Below, one piece after another: positions 16,258 to 25,074 of a DNA stretch of 64,000 nt. Location: NCBI GenBank assembly GCA_021738535.1, contig JAIPBU010000009.1, forward strand, positions 1 to 64,000, given 5' to 3'. The notes under the pieces were generated by a model. That model was not told the DNA's origin. It made no database searches and worked only from the letters and a program-made list of their open reading frames with translations. Positions within the stretch are counted from its first letter, which is position 1. Every line of letters begins with the position of its first letter. This DNA comes from Bacteroidales bacterium (GTDB lineage: Bacteria > Bacteroidota > Bacteroidia > Bacteroidales > VadinHA17). The position numbers and the translations under genes were made by a program.

Positions 16258-17382
16258 CTAAATACCGTCTTTTACCAGGCTTATAAAAGATTTCAACTTT
16301 TCCGATTCTTTTTCCCAGTTCAGATCCTCGAGAGCTATAAGGGAATGTCTTTTCATATCTTTAAGCCTTTCCGGGTTATCTCTTAAAAACAGTATAGCTT
16401 CAGTAATATTTTTCCTGTCAGGATATTTTATTACTACACCACAGTCATACTTATTTAAAACAAGACTTATCTCTTTAAGTTCATTTGCCAGAACAGCTAA
16501 ACCTGCACCTATATATTCAAATAACTTATTTGGCAGGCACAGATCAAGATTTGTACAACCTGGTTCAAACAATGCAACCCCTGCATCCGCAGCAGCAGTA
16601 TACGACATCATCGTATCCCAGGGCATAACCGGGAAAAAAATGATTTTGCTCTTTAAGGGATCCTTTTCAGCCATAGTCTTTAGCTTTTTCAACCTGTCTC
16701 CACCCCCTATTATCATTAAACGGACCCTGTCAATATCCTTTATCGCTTCAATAAGTGGCTCACCTCCATTCCCCATATTTAATCCCCTGCCCTGCAAAAC
16801 CAAAAGCAGTTCGTCATCTGAGGCACCAATCATCTCCCTTGCCATAACAGGACCATCATACCTTTCTGTTACGTTTCGGATTACAATACTGTCTGACCCG
16901 TACTCACCCCTGTAGAGTTCTGCAATAGAATTATTGACAGTTATAACAAAGCTGAGTCGCGGCAGGATAATCCTCTCAATACTTTTCCAGAAGTCTCTGA
17001 CAAATTTCCTTTCCCTTAACTCAGGGACACCGGTAAAGTACTCATGCGAGTCAAAAACCAGTTTTTTATTTCTTACCAGGGATACAAGGTACCCGGCAGG
17101 CAAAGTATCAAGATCAACGGACACAAGTATGTCGAATTTGCTGAATAGCAGGAAAAAGAACAGCCTGATATTAAGAGAGGCATAAAACATGAAGGAGCGC
17201 TTAAAAAGCATGTTAAACCGCCGGCATTTATAAGGTAATTGATCCACAGGAAGACTGCCTTTCAGCTGCCTGCCTGCAATAACGACATGGTCGCCCCCGC
17301 CTGCCAGGACACCGGCAAATCTTAGTACCCTGTTATCAGTAGCAATATCATTGGAAACTGTAATTATTACCCTGGATGGCAT
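16258..17382 (-). CDS. GT4-family glycosyltransferase
   Basis: A 374-residue GT-B glycosyltransferase. The N-terminal half has SNDIATDNRVLRFAGVLAGGG and FDSHEYFTGVPEL, a form common in Bacteroidota glycosyltransferases of group 1. The C-terminal donor-binding half has LLVLQGRGLNMGNGGEPLIE, LMIIGGGDRLKKL, DAGVALFEPGC and CLPNKLFEYIGAGLAVLANE with the conserved Glu. The ATG at 17382 is preferred over an upstream TTG at 17421, because the family starts with a strand like PSRVIITVS. It probably adds a sugar in surface polysaccharide or glycolipid synthesis. No wzx, wzy or other polysaccharide genes are near. Confidence 0.85.
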   Translation of the reverse strand: MPSRVIITVSNDIATDNRVLRFAGVLAGGGDHVVIAGRQLKGSLPVDQLPYKCRRFNMLFKRSFMFYASLNIRLFFFLLFSKFDILVSVDLDTLPAGYLVSLVRNKKLVFDSHEYFTGVPELRERKFVRDFWKSIERIILPRLSFVITVNNSIAELYRGEYGSDSIVIRNVTERYDGPVMAREMIGASDDELLLVLQGRGLNMGNGGEPLIEAIKDIDRVRLMIIGGGDRLKKLKTMAEKDPLKSKIIFFPVMPWDTMMSYTAAADAGVALFEPGCTNLDLCLPNKLFEYIGAGLAVLANELKEISLVLNKYDCGVVIKYPDRKNITEAILFLRDNPERLKDMKRHSLIALEDLNWEKESEKLKSFISLVKDGI

Positions 17383-17392
17383 AAAAACATTG

Positions 17393-17400
17393 TATATTTG
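17393..17400 (+). promoter_or_regulatory. -7 box upstream of ornithine-cyclodeaminase gene
   Basis: TATATTTG followed by T matches the Bacteroidota TAnnTTTG -7 element. It lies 30 bases upstream of the ATG at 17431. No TTTG is found at the expected -33 distance, so this is a partial match. It lies between the divergent glycosyltransferase start and the ATG at 17431. Confidence 0.5.
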
Positions 17401-17430
17401 TTTTTTTGCAAGATAATACAATCAATATAG

Positions 17431-18363
17431 ATGATGAACCACATCAATGAGAAAACAATAAAATCAGTAGCTTCATACCGTAAATGGGTAGATACTATCG
17501 AAGAAGCATTATCTTTAAAAAAAGGGCCGGATTATCATATGCCTACTCGTATGCATGTCGATTTTGGTAACGATACACTTTTACTTATGCCATGCATAGG
17601 CAACAATTACATGGCGACCAAGCTTGTAAGCCTTTTTCCCGGCAACCGGGCTAAAGGGAAATCACCCCTGCAGGGTATTGTAATCCTGAGTAAAAGAGAC
17701 ACAGGTGAACCACTGGCAACTCTTGATGGTGCAGCATTAACAGCAATGAGAACAGCTGCCGTGGGGGGATTTGCAATCAGGCACCTTGCCTCCCCCGGGG
17801 CTTCTACGCTGGGGGTCATAGGGATGGGGACGCAGGGTCTTCACCAGGCCATGTTTGCCTGCTCTGAGCGGGAAATAAGTACAGTTAATATCTATGATAA
17901 CAACAAGGAAGCGTGTGAATCTTTTACCAGGAATTTTTCAAAAGAATACCCGGGTATTAAAATAAATATAGCTGAAAACAACAGTAAACTGTGTGAAGAA
18001 TCTGAGCTTATTATAACTGCCACAAATTCAACAGCACCAGTTCTGCCGGATGATCCCGGTATGCTAAAGGGGAAAACAATTATCGGAATAGGCTCATATA
18101 AAAAGAATATGAGGGAATTTCCGGATTCACTGTATGGTTTATGCGACAAAATATTCATTGATTCGTATGACGGTCTTAAAGAAAGCGGGGATCTGATCTA
18201 TCCAATTGAAAAGGGATTAAAAGATAAGAACGACTTTATCAGTGCAGGTGAATTACCGGGGATGGATATTGACAAGAATGAAACAAATGTCTTTAAATCA
18301 GTGGGGACAGCTCTTTTTGACCTTAGTGCATCAATCCTTGTTTATGAATCAATGAAGGAATGA
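17431..18363 (+). CDS. Ornithine cyclodeaminase / mu-crystallin family protein
   Basis: A 310-residue NAD(P)-dependent enzyme. The N-terminal half has MPTRMHVDF and LVSLFPGNRAKGKSPLQG, and LDGAALTAMRTAAVGGFAIRHL is the family signature. The Rossmann motif is LGVIGMGTQGLHQ. Family members include ornithine cyclodeaminase, alanine dehydrogenase of archaeal type, ketimine reductase and pyrroline-2-carboxylate reductase. The sequence alone does not choose among them. ATG-ATG at 17431 gives a small start ambiguity. It is followed 73 bases later by an epimerase-murB pair. Confidence 0.87.
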   Translation: MMNHINEKTIKSVASYRKWVDTIEEALSLKKGPDYHMPTRMHVDFGNDTLLLMPCIGNNYMATKLVSLFPGNRAKGKSPLQGIVILSKRDTGEPLATLDGAALTAMRTAAVGGFAIRHLASPGASTLGVIGMGTQGLHQAMFACSEREISTVNIYDNNKEACESFTRNFSKEYPGIKINIAENNSKLCEESELIITATNSTAPVLPDDPGMLKGKTIIGIGSYKKNMREFPDSLYGLCDKIFIDSYDGLKESGDLIYPIEKGLKDKNDFISAGELPGMDIDKNETNVFKSVGTALFDLSASILVYESMKE

Positions 18364-18436
18364 TGTCTTTTTTATTTGCAGCCTAATAATTATATTAAAG
18401 TTCGAATATTTCAACCTTATAACTCATCATTACTGA

Positions 18437-19444
18437 ATGAAAGTACTTGTAACCGGAGCTAACGGACTCCTGGGATCAAATATAATAAGGAATCTTAAGA
18501 AAAGTGGAATAGCTGCAAGAGCATTCGTTAGACCAAGTGCAAACCTGCTGTCTTTAAAAGGATCCTCACCAGATTATTTTTTTGGTGATATAAGTTCATA
18601 TGAAGATGTCAAGAAGGCTGTTAAAGGATGTAACTATATTATACACACAGCCGCTGTAACAGACCAGACCCTTCCCCGGCTGGAAGACTATACCGGTGTA
18701 AATGTTGGCGGAACAAATAATATCATCAAGGCAGCTCTTGAGGAAAAAATAAGGAGGTTAATATATATAAGCAGCACAAATTCAATAGGATATGGCAACA
18801 AGGAAAAACCGGGTCATGAAGGTATACCTCCTATGAAACCATATACAGAATCCTTTTATGCCATTAGTAAGTCAATGGCAGAAAATAAAGTACTCAAAGC
18901 AGTAAACGAATCAGGGCTAAAGGCTTTAATACTGAATCCTTCTTTTATGATAGGACCGCATGATGCAAAACCCAGTTCCGGAAGACTGCTATTAATAGGA
19001 TTCCGGGATAAAGTGGTCTTTCTTACCCGCGGAGGTAGAAATTTTGTGCCGGTGGAAGATGTGGCTGCTGCAGCCTGCAACAGTTTAACAATGGGAAGGG
19101 ACGGAGAAAAATACCTCCTTACCAATTCAAACCTGACATACAAGGAGTTCTATAGTATAGTTGATGAAATAACAGGGTTCAGAAGAGTTAAAGTTTTGCT
19201 CCCTTCATGCCTGGTAAAGGCAACCGGAATTTTTGGATCACTTGTATCCTATTCAGGCAGGCAGGTACTTCTGAATTATAATAATGCAAGGATATTAACT
19301 GTAAGAAATTTCTACACTGCACAAAAAGCTGTGGAAGAACTGGAGTTCCCGCAAAGCAGTATTAAGGAAGCCATATCAAAAGCCATTGCCTGGTTCAGGG
19401 AATACAATTATATAAAAGACCAACACACAGTAAAAAAGCAATGA
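18437..19444 (+). CDS. NAD-dependent epimerase/dehydratase (extended SDR)
   Basis: A 335-residue extended short-chain dehydrogenase. The nucleotide motif is VTGANGLLGSNIIRNL at the N terminus, with FGDISS, YIIHTAAVTD, IYISSTNSIGYG and the catalytic YAISK (YxxxK). Relatives act on nucleotide sugars, dihydroflavonols or sterols, and the hydrophobic C-terminal part resembles the 3-beta-hydroxysteroid/DFR-like branch. It overlaps murB by ATGA (19441-19444), so the two are co-translated. A link with wall precursor synthesis may be only positional. Confidence 0.85.
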   Translation: MKVLVTGANGLLGSNIIRNLKKSGIAARAFVRPSANLLSLKGSSPDYFFGDISSYEDVKKAVKGCNYIIHTAAVTDQTLPRLEDYTGVNVGGTNNIIKAALEEKIRRLIYISSTNSIGYGNKEKPGHEGIPPMKPYTESFYAISKSMAENKVLKAVNESGLKALILNPSFMIGPHDAKPSSGRLLLIGFRDKVVFLTRGGRNFVPVEDVAAAACNSLTMGRDGEKYLLTNSNLTYKEFYSIVDEITGFRRVKVLLPSCLVKATGIFGSLVSYSGRQVLLNYNNARILTVRNFYTAQKAVEELEFPQSSIKEAISKAIAWFREYNYIKDQHTVKKQ

Positions 19445-20451
19445 TCCAAAAAAATCACCCTTTAAAAAAACATAATACTTTCGGCATTGATGTCAAAGCC
19501 AATACATTTATAACATTTAATTCAGAAATACAGGCTCAGGATTATCTTAAAAGTAAGATCCCGGCAAAGGAAAACATTTTAATACTGGGAGGTGGGAGTA
19601 ATATACTGTTCACAGGTAATTACCAGGGTATTGTCCTGCATCCGGGCTTTGATGAGATAAAAGTGGTGAAGGCTGATAACAAACAGGTTTGCATCTATGC
19701 AGAAGCAGGAATTGAATGGGATGGCCTTGTTGAATGGGCCGTTGCAAATAATATGGGCGGCCTGGAAAATCTCTCCGGAATTCCGGGCAATGTAGGAGCA
19801 GCACCCATACAAAATATAGGTGCCTACGGTGCTGAAGTTTCTGATGTGATAAACCGTGTTTTTGCCCTTTCAACTGATGATGGAAGTAAAAGAGTATTTT
19901 CAAAACAGGAATGCAGTTTTGGTTATCGCAACAGCATTTTTAAAGGTGAGCTGAAGAACCAGTATATGATTACAGCAGTTGAGTTTATGCTAAATAATTC
20001 CCCGGGTAACTTCAATTTGACATACGGGAACCTGGAACAGGAAATCCTGAAATACGGTGCGCCCTCTCTTAAATCAGTAAGGAAAGCGGTAACAGAAATA
20101 AGAAAAGACAAACTACCTGATCCTGCATATAAAGGAAATGCAGGAAGCTTTTTTAAAAACCCGGTCATAAGCAAAGACCGGTTCGTTGATCTTAAAAGCA
20201 GGTTTAATGATATACCATCATGGAAACTTGGTGATAACTCTTACAAAATTCCTGCTGCCTGGCTGATAGAGAAAGCAGGCTGGAAAGGCAGGAAATATGG
20301 AAGGACTGCTGTTCACAGCAGGCAGGCCCTTGTACTGGTTAATGATAATAATGCCAGCGGCAGTGAAATACTGGAACTAAGTAATTTAATAATTGATGAT
20401 GTAAAAGATAAAACCGGCATTGTCCTGAGCAGGGAAGTAAATGTTGTTTAG
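19441..20451 (+). CDS. murB: UDP-N-acetylenolpyruvoylglucosamine reductase
   Basis: A 336-residue flavoenzyme that reduces UDP-GlcNAc-enolpyruvate to UDP-MurNAc, the second committed step of peptidoglycan synthesis. FAD-binding motifs are LILGGGSNILF and LSGIPGNVGAAPIQNIGAYG. The active-site serine lies in GNAGSFFKNPV, followed by PAAWLIEKAGWKG and the C-terminal Glu in LSREVNVV. The length and the extra loop match the type I (E. coli-like) form. It overlaps the upstream epimerase by ATGA and ends three bases before the stop of the convergent mltG. Confidence 0.95.
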   Translation: MIQKNHPLKKHNTFGIDVKANTFITFNSEIQAQDYLKSKIPAKENILILGGGSNILFTGNYQGIVLHPGFDEIKVVKADNKQVCIYAEAGIEWDGLVEWAVANNMGGLENLSGIPGNVGAAPIQNIGAYGAEVSDVINRVFALSTDDGSKRVFSKQECSFGYRNSIFKGELKNQYMITAVEFMLNNSPGNFNLTYGNLEQEILKYGAPSLKSVRKAVTEIRKDKLPDPAYKGNAGSFFKNPVISKDRFVDLKSRFNDIPSWKLGDNSYKIPAAWLIEKAGWKGRKYGRTAVHSRQALVLVNDNNASGSEILELSNLIIDDVKDKTGIVLSREVNVV

Positions 20452-20454
20452 CAA

Positions 20455-21483
20455 CTAATTGTAAATCTGCATCCGGTTAAGCTCCATCTGGTACTTGTTC
20501 GCATAATTCAAATGATCACGCAAATTAGTTGAGAAATGATGGTAACCGGAAAAATCATGCCTTGCAACAAAATATAAATAGTTGTGGTCCTCAGCGTTCA
20601 GTACAGATAATAATCCTGATTTAGATGCACAGCGTACAGGGCCCGGTGGTAAGCCCGTATGCGTATAAGTATTATAAGGAGAATCAACATCCAGGTGCTT
20701 ATTAAGAACACGTCGTATTGTAAAATCCTTGAGCGCAAATTTTATGGTTGGACAAGCCTGCAACGGCATATTCCTGCGCAACCTGTTAATATATACACCG
20801 GCTATCTTCGGTTTTTCATCTTCCTTCAGCACCTCATCATCCACAATAGACGCCAGTGTACTGACCTCAACCGGGCTTAACCCTGCCTCCTCTGCTTTCT
20901 TTAGTTTTTCTTTATCCCAGAATCTCCTGAATTCCCTTATCATCCGGTCTATTAAATCACCTGCGCTTACAGTCCAGTAAACCTCGTAAGTATCAGGTAT
21001 AAAAGCTGCAATAATAGTCTCAGGCTTAAATCCCTCATTATTGTAGAGTGACTCATTAAGCAAGGCATTATGTATACTGGCCGAATCAAGAGCAAGCTGC
21101 TCTCCCAGGCGCCCTGACAATTCAGCCGGTGTTCTTATATTATTGAATGTAACCAGTACAGGAGTCTGTCCACCGGATTTCAACAGGTTTAATATGTCAT
21201 TATTACTCATTTTGTCTGTTATAACATACCTCCCGGGCTTAACATTTGAATTATACCTCTTTCTTTCTGACAGAATATCAAAAGCTTTTTCATTTACCAG
21301 TATTCCATTTGCGCGAAGAGTATCCTTTACCTCCTCGTATCCGGCACCAGGAGGTATATAAATATTCACACCTTCCCCACTAATCTTAAGGGGTGAAAAA
21401 AATGATCTCCACAGGATCAATGATACCACAATCACAATCAGCGATAATGATCCGAATACTGTTAATATGTTTTTCCTGTTCAT
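20455..21483 (-). CDS. mltG: Endolytic transglycosylase MltG (YceG-like)
   Basis: A 342-residue protein with an N-terminal membrane anchor (about 8-28) and a LysM-like/YceG domain. It cleaves nascent glycan strands and so sets their length. Visible motifs are PPGAGYEEVKDTLRANGIL, PDTYEVYW, LASIVDDEVLKEDEKPKIAGVYINRL, SPYNTYTHTGLPPGPV and YLYFVARHDFSGYHHFSTNL. The active-site stretch usually reads ASIIEKE or ASIVEEE; here the first acidic residue is Asp. The normal QADPT reads QACPT, and PIRxPS reads PVRCAS. The ATG at 21483 is the start, as the codon before it is TTG. It converges on murB. Confidence 0.88.
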   Translation of the reverse strand: MNRKNILTVFGSLSLIVIVVSLILWRSFFSPLKISGEGVNIYIPPGAGYEEVKDTLRANGILVNEKAFDILSERKRYNSNVKPGRYVITDKMSNNDILNLLKSGGQTPVLVTFNNIRTPAELSGRLGEQLALDSASIHNALLNESLYNNEGFKPETIIAAFIPDTYEVYWTVSAGDLIDRMIREFRRFWDKEKLKKAEEAGLSPVEVSTLASIVDDEVLKEDEKPKIAGVYINRLRRNMPLQACPTIKFALKDFTIRRVLNKHLDVDSPYNTYTHTGLPPGPVRCASKSGLLSVLNAEDHNYLYFVARHDFSGYHHFSTNLRDHLNYANKYQMELNRMQIYN

Positions 21484-21502
21484 CAATTATTGTTTATGAT
21501 TG

Positions 21503-21510
21503 CAAAAATA
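21503..21510 (-). promoter_or_regulatory. -7 box upstream of mltG
   Basis: On the minus strand TATTTTTG followed by C matches the Bacteroidota TAnnTTTG element. It lies about 20 bases upstream of the mltG ATG at 21483, giving a very short leader. No clear -33 TTTG is present. Confidence 0.5.
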
Positions 21511-21589
21511 ACAGAATTGGGTTAAAGTAAGACATGCTAACACTTTTAAGAAATTTCTTTATACTTCGGTAGTAAATCAAAAATATTTA

Positions 21590-21597
21590 TACATTTG
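21590..21597 (+). promoter_or_regulatory. -7 box upstream of lipoprotein gene
   Basis: TACATTTG fits the Bacteroidota -7 element. TTCG at 21565-21568, 21 bases upstream, is one base off the -33 TTTG. With transcription starting near 21604 the ATG at 21615 is a more comfortable start than the one at 21609. Confidence 0.55.
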
Positions 21598-21608
21598 AAA
21601 AAAACATT

Positions 21609-22475
21609 ATGGAAATGAAAAAAACAATCTCACTTTTACCACTCCTTACAATCCTGCTGGTATTATTTACAACGGCAAGTTGCAGCAAAAAACTGCTTTC
21701 ATCTACTGAAAAAGGATCTACCCTGGAATATAAGTTTACCGGTGATGATTCATATAAATACCTGCAAAGCTCAGAAGTTGTGCAAACAATTGATTTTAAC
21801 GGTCAGGATATAAGCACCTATATTAATTCTGACCTTGGCTTTACTGCCAGTGCAAAAGGAATAGCTAACGGTTCTCTTATCCTGGACATCACCCTTGATA
21901 CACTTGGTGTATCCATAAATTCAATGCAGGGTAATATGAAAGAGGATATAAGCGACCTTAAGGGTAAAAGCTTCATGATGACAATGGACCTTGATGGTGA
22001 CAATATGGACCTGGATGAAGCCGCTAAGCTCCAATATACGGTAGCGGGAATGCAGAATTCAAACCTGAAAGCCAGTTTCATGGAAATATTCCCGGAGCTG
22101 CCAGGCAGCGGTACTGAAATTGGTTACACCTGGCAGGACACAGATACAGTTACCATTAATACTGAAACTGAGAATGTTGAACTGATACTGACTACTGACA
22201 ACATCATAGAAGCAAAAGAGAAAAAATTCGGCTATGATTGCTACAAGGTCAGTTATAAATTGAGCGGAACACGTGATGGCAGTAGTCAGACTCCACAGGG
22301 AATGGTACTGACCAGTTCAGATGTAAAAGGTACAGGACACTATTATTTTGCTGCTAAAGAAGGTGTAATTGTTTCCAGCCATACAAACAGTAATTCAGAT
22401 GGTAGTGTTACAATCCCAACAGGTCAGAATCTTCCAATGTATATGACAACAAAAAGTGATCTCTTATTAAAATAG
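21609..22475 (+). CDS. Exported lipoprotein of unknown function (DUF6263-like)
   Basis: A 288-residue lipoprotein. ATGs at 21609 and 21615 both give a Lys-rich start, a hydrophobic core and the lipobox FTTASCSKK. The mature part is beta-rich and polar, with a GSTLEYKFTGDDSYKYLQ start, a run of Asp/Met (MTMDLDGDNMDLDE) and a late GTGHYYFAAKEGVIVSSH motif. I do not recognise it with certainty; the overall plan resembles DUF6263-type Bacteroidota proteins. It stands alone between convergent and divergent neighbours, with a -7 box just upstream and a complex inverted-repeat region downstream. Confidence 0.8.
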   Translation: MEMKKTISLLPLLTILLVLFTTASCSKKLLSSTEKGSTLEYKFTGDDSYKYLQSSEVVQTIDFNGQDISTYINSDLGFTASAKGIANGSLILDITLDTLGVSINSMQGNMKEDISDLKGKSFMMTMDLDGDNMDLDEAAKLQYTVAGMQNSNLKASFMEIFPELPGSGTEIGYTWQDTDTVTINTETENVELILTTDNIIEAKEKKFGYDCYKVSYKLSGTRDGSSQTPQGMVLTSSDVKGTGHYYFAAKEGVIVSSHTNSNSDGSVTIPTGQNLPMYMTTKSDLLLK

Positions 22476-22482
22476 GATTAAA

Positions 22483-22578
22483 AAAGAAACCCATGCCCTA
22501 AAACCTAAAACTTGTATTGAGTGAAATATGTGAGAAACTATATGCTCATTTCATGACTGCCCGGCATGGGTTTTCTTT
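22483..22578 (+). terminator. Long extended inverted repeat after lipoprotein gene
   Basis: CCCATGCC (22490-22497) pairs with GGCATGGG (22563-22570), continued by AAAGAAA against TTTTCTTT with one bulge. Inside, TGAAAT/ATTTCA and GAG/CTC form a smaller hairpin. The structure ends in TTTTCTTTCT, so it may act as a terminator for the plus-strand lipoprotein gene. Confidence 0.5.
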
Positions 22579-22631
22579 CTAATATGACCATCGAAACAAA
22601 TTTTACCCTATTCACCGGGCAGTTTTTTTTT
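22556..22631 (+). terminator. Alternative inverted repeat with T-run
   Basis: ACTGCCCGG (22556-22564) pairs with CCGGGCAGT (22615-22623), which runs directly into a run of eight or more Ts. The left arm shares two bases with the preceding inverted repeat (22563-22564), so both stems cannot form fully at once. The 50-base loop is long for a standard terminator. Confidence 0.45.
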
Positions 22632-23511
22632 AAGGGATAAGTAATGGCCAGCCTTTCCTGATTTTTGCTACCCTGAAGACCATATTCTTTTTTACCCTGT
22701 AATCATCACCTACCATTACCTCATGTTTCAGTCCGTGTTCATCCGAAACAAGTAATATTTTACCCTGGCCATCGGGCCTGGTACTCTCTGAAATGAGAAA
22801 AAATTCGTATGACTGTCCCGGGCTGTAATATGGATTTACCGGCTCTATCTTAAAATTTCCGGTATCATGATATTTTATAAACCTTCCCTTGAAGTCAGAG
22901 TTTTTTTCAAGGCCGTAATATGAATACTGGTCTGACGGTATTATATGATGGTCATTAAGGTGATCTCTGACCAGGAAGTAATCTTTACCATCCAGGCCCT
23001 TTTTCCTGTCATAAATATAGAAATCATACACGGCCTCTTCTTCAATCCTTTCACGGCCTTTTTTCTTACCCCTCTCTGAAAAAACTATTTTACCCTTTGT
23101 TATTTTCTCAACCGGAAGTTTAATATAATTATCCAACTGCTCATTATAATTGCTCACCATATCCACCGGCACTACTAATTCCTGTCCCGCCCTGTCAGAA
23201 AGGGTAAGAACAACAACTGTTTCTCCCTTGCTATCAACCCTCAAATCGCGGCCGGTAACCTCAAACATATATTCCCTGCCTTCTGAATAATAAGGGTGTT
23301 CAGGCTCAAGGAACACCTCTCCCCTGCAGTTAATTTTATCAACCCTGCAAGTGATTTCATCATCGATATTTATATTATAGTGCTCATAATAATCTTTTTT
23401 CAATAAGTATTTAATCTCTCCGGGACCGAGTAACAAATAGTAATTATTCCCCCCGATCTCTAATACTCTTTTAACAAAAAAGTTATATTTTTCTCCTTCC
23501 TGAAGCTTCAT
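22630..23511 (-). CDS. Four-repeat OB-like protein, unknown function
   Basis: A 293-residue soluble protein made of four similar units of about 70 residues (roughly 5-75, 76-155, 156-228 and 229-293). Each begins EGxxYxFxV or similar, has a GxxxYLL strand, an aromatic-rich YxxY segment and a CRVDKI-like strand. Repeats 1 and 3 end in EPEHPYY and EPVNPYY. The spacing suggests OB-fold or S1-like modules. I know of no named family. The ATG at 23511 (MKLQEGEKYNF) is preferred over an upstream GTG. It lies 15 bases downstream of the cardiolipin synthase gene and is probably co-transcribed with it. A nucleic-acid-binding role is only a guess. Confidence 0.75.
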   Translation of the reverse strand: MKLQEGEKYNFFVKRVLEIGGNNYYLLLGPGEIKYLLKKDYYEHYNINIDDEITCRVDKINCRGEVFLEPEHPYYSEGREYMFEVTGRDLRVDSKGETVVVLTLSDRAGQELVVPVDMVSNYNEQLDNYIKLPVEKITKGKIVFSERGKKKGRERIEEEAVYDFYIYDRKKGLDGKDYFLVRDHLNDHHIIPSDQYSYYGLEKNSDFKGRFIKYHDTGNFKIEPVNPYYSPGQSYEFFLISESTRPDGQGKILLVSDEHGLKHEVMVGDDYRVKKNMVFRVAKIRKGWPLLIP

Positions 23512-23526
23512 AATATTCACAGTATA

Positions 23527-24996
23527 TCAGTATAATAAACCAAAAATCCTGGCCAGGCTTTCCCTGTATCTATCAATATGTGGCCTGTCTGTCCAGAAAT
23601 CATCCAGCACTTCATTGCTTTGCTCTGCATCAATAAAAAACAATTTCTTCAGCTTAACAGAAAAATCTTCATCATATATTAATGCCGTAACCTCGAAATT
23701 CATGTCGAAGCTTCGCATATCAACATTTACTGAACCTACTGAAGAAAGGATATCGTCAACAATGAAATATTTTGAATGATTAAATCCCCTGTTAAACAAG
23801 TACACTCTTACTCCTGCATTCAGCAACTCAGCAACATACGAACGTGAATTCCAGGTTGCAATAGCTGAATCAGATTTGCCTGGCATTATTATTCTTACAT
23901 CCAATCCGCTGAGGGCTGCAGTTTTCAGGGAATTCAGTATACTCTCATTGGGTGAAAAATAGGGTGTGCAGATATATACATACTTCTTTGCTGTAGCAAT
24001 GGCTGAGAAGTATGCCTGCATAATAGTAGCCCAGTTGCTGTCGGGGCCGCTGCTTGCCAGTTGAACAAGGCTGTCGCCTCCCGATTTTGGGTGAGGAAAA
24101 TACTTTTTCTTCCCGGTCAACACTTCACCACTCAAAAAATACCAGTCGTTAAGGAATACCCTGTTAAGACCTGCAACTGAATCACCACGTATTCTCAGAT
24201 GAGTATCAGCCCACGGACCTGTTCCCGGTAACCCTTTAACATACTTATCGGCGATATTCATCCCACCGATATAGCCCACTTGTCCATCCACAACCAGTAT
24301 TTTCCGATGATTCCTGTAGTTAAGCTTACTTGCAAACCAGGGAAACCTGACGGGAAAAAAGGGAAAAACCTGTACCCCATCCCTCCTGTCCTTATCAATA
24401 TAACGTTTTTTAAATGACCAGCTGCCCACATCATCAATAATTACCCTTACTTCAACACCTTCCCCGGCTTTTTTCCTGAGTGCCTCCCTGAACCGGTTAC
24501 CAGTATCATCGATATCAAAACGGTAAACTTCCAGGTGAACATGATCTTCAGCACTTTCAATATCGGAGATCATTGAATTGTAAATTTGCTCAGGGTCGTT
24601 AGCCAGTTCTATACTGTTATTAGCAGTTAAAACTGATTTTTCGTTATTCAGCATTAAGGTAACAAGCTGTTGTTTTTCCAGGAAATTTTTGCCTTTACGA
24701 CTTAGAAGTTCACTGACAGAACGGGTCTGTTCAAAAGCCGCATTAAGCAAATGATCACTATCTGCGAGTCGCTTACGAGAGAAAATCTTTTTTTTCCTGT
24801 AGTTCTGCCCGAAGAAAAAATAAAGAATTATGCCTGCAACAGGCAGTAATGTTATTACCAGCACCCAGGAAAGTGTTTTTACCGGAGCCCGGTTTTCAAA
24901 GATTATTACCATGCAAACAACAATCACCGTAACCAGGTATATAACAGCAATTATTACCTGGAATGAAAAAAGGCTACTAGCAGACCCGGTATCCAT
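23527..24996 (-). CDS. cls: Cardiolipin synthase, phospholipase D family
   Basis: A 489-residue membrane enzyme that joins two phosphatidylglycerols into cardiolipin. Two N-terminal transmembrane helices (about 12-34 and 42-62) are followed by two PLD half-domains. The first HKD motif lies in NHRKILVVDG, with GGMNIADKYV after it. The second lies in FNHSKYFIVDD, followed by GSVNVDMRSFDMNFE. Both catalytic His/Lys/Asp sets are intact and the length is typical of bacterial ClsA. It heads a probable unit with the OB-repeat protein and follows the terminator of the outer-membrane gene. Confidence 0.93.
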   Translation of the reverse strand: MDTGSASSLFSFQVIIAVIYLVTVIVVCMVIIFENRAPVKTLSWVLVITLLPVAGIILYFFFGQNYRKKKIFSRKRLADSDHLLNAAFEQTRSVSELLSRKGKNFLEKQQLVTLMLNNEKSVLTANNSIELANDPEQIYNSMISDIESAEDHVHLEVYRFDIDDTGNRFREALRKKAGEGVEVRVIIDDVGSWSFKKRYIDKDRRDGVQVFPFFPVRFPWFASKLNYRNHRKILVVDGQVGYIGGMNIADKYVKGLPGTGPWADTHLRIRGDSVAGLNRVFLNDWYFLSGEVLTGKKKYFPHPKSGGDSLVQLASSGPDSNWATIMQAYFSAIATAKKYVYICTPYFSPNESILNSLKTAALSGLDVRIIMPGKSDSAIATWNSRSYVAELLNAGVRVYLFNRGFNHSKYFIVDDILSSVGSVNVDMRSFDMNFEVTALIYDEDFSVKLKKLFFIDAEQSNEVLDDFWTDRPHIDRYRESLARIFGLLY

Positions 24997-25020
24997 TTCC
25001 TTTGGTTTAGAGCATCAAAA

Positions 25021-25055
25021 TAAAAAAACTCCCAAGTAATAACAAGGGAGTTTTT
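25021..25055 (-). terminator. Rho-independent terminator of the outer-membrane barrel gene
   Basis: A ten-base stem, AAAAACTCCC (25024-25033) with GGGAGTTTTT (25046-25055), closes a 12-base loop. Read on the minus strand it lies 20 bases after the barrel gene's stop and continues into a T-run, so it is a good intrinsic terminator for that gene. Confidence 0.85.
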
Positions 25056-25074
25056 CATGTCTGTAGAAATATTT

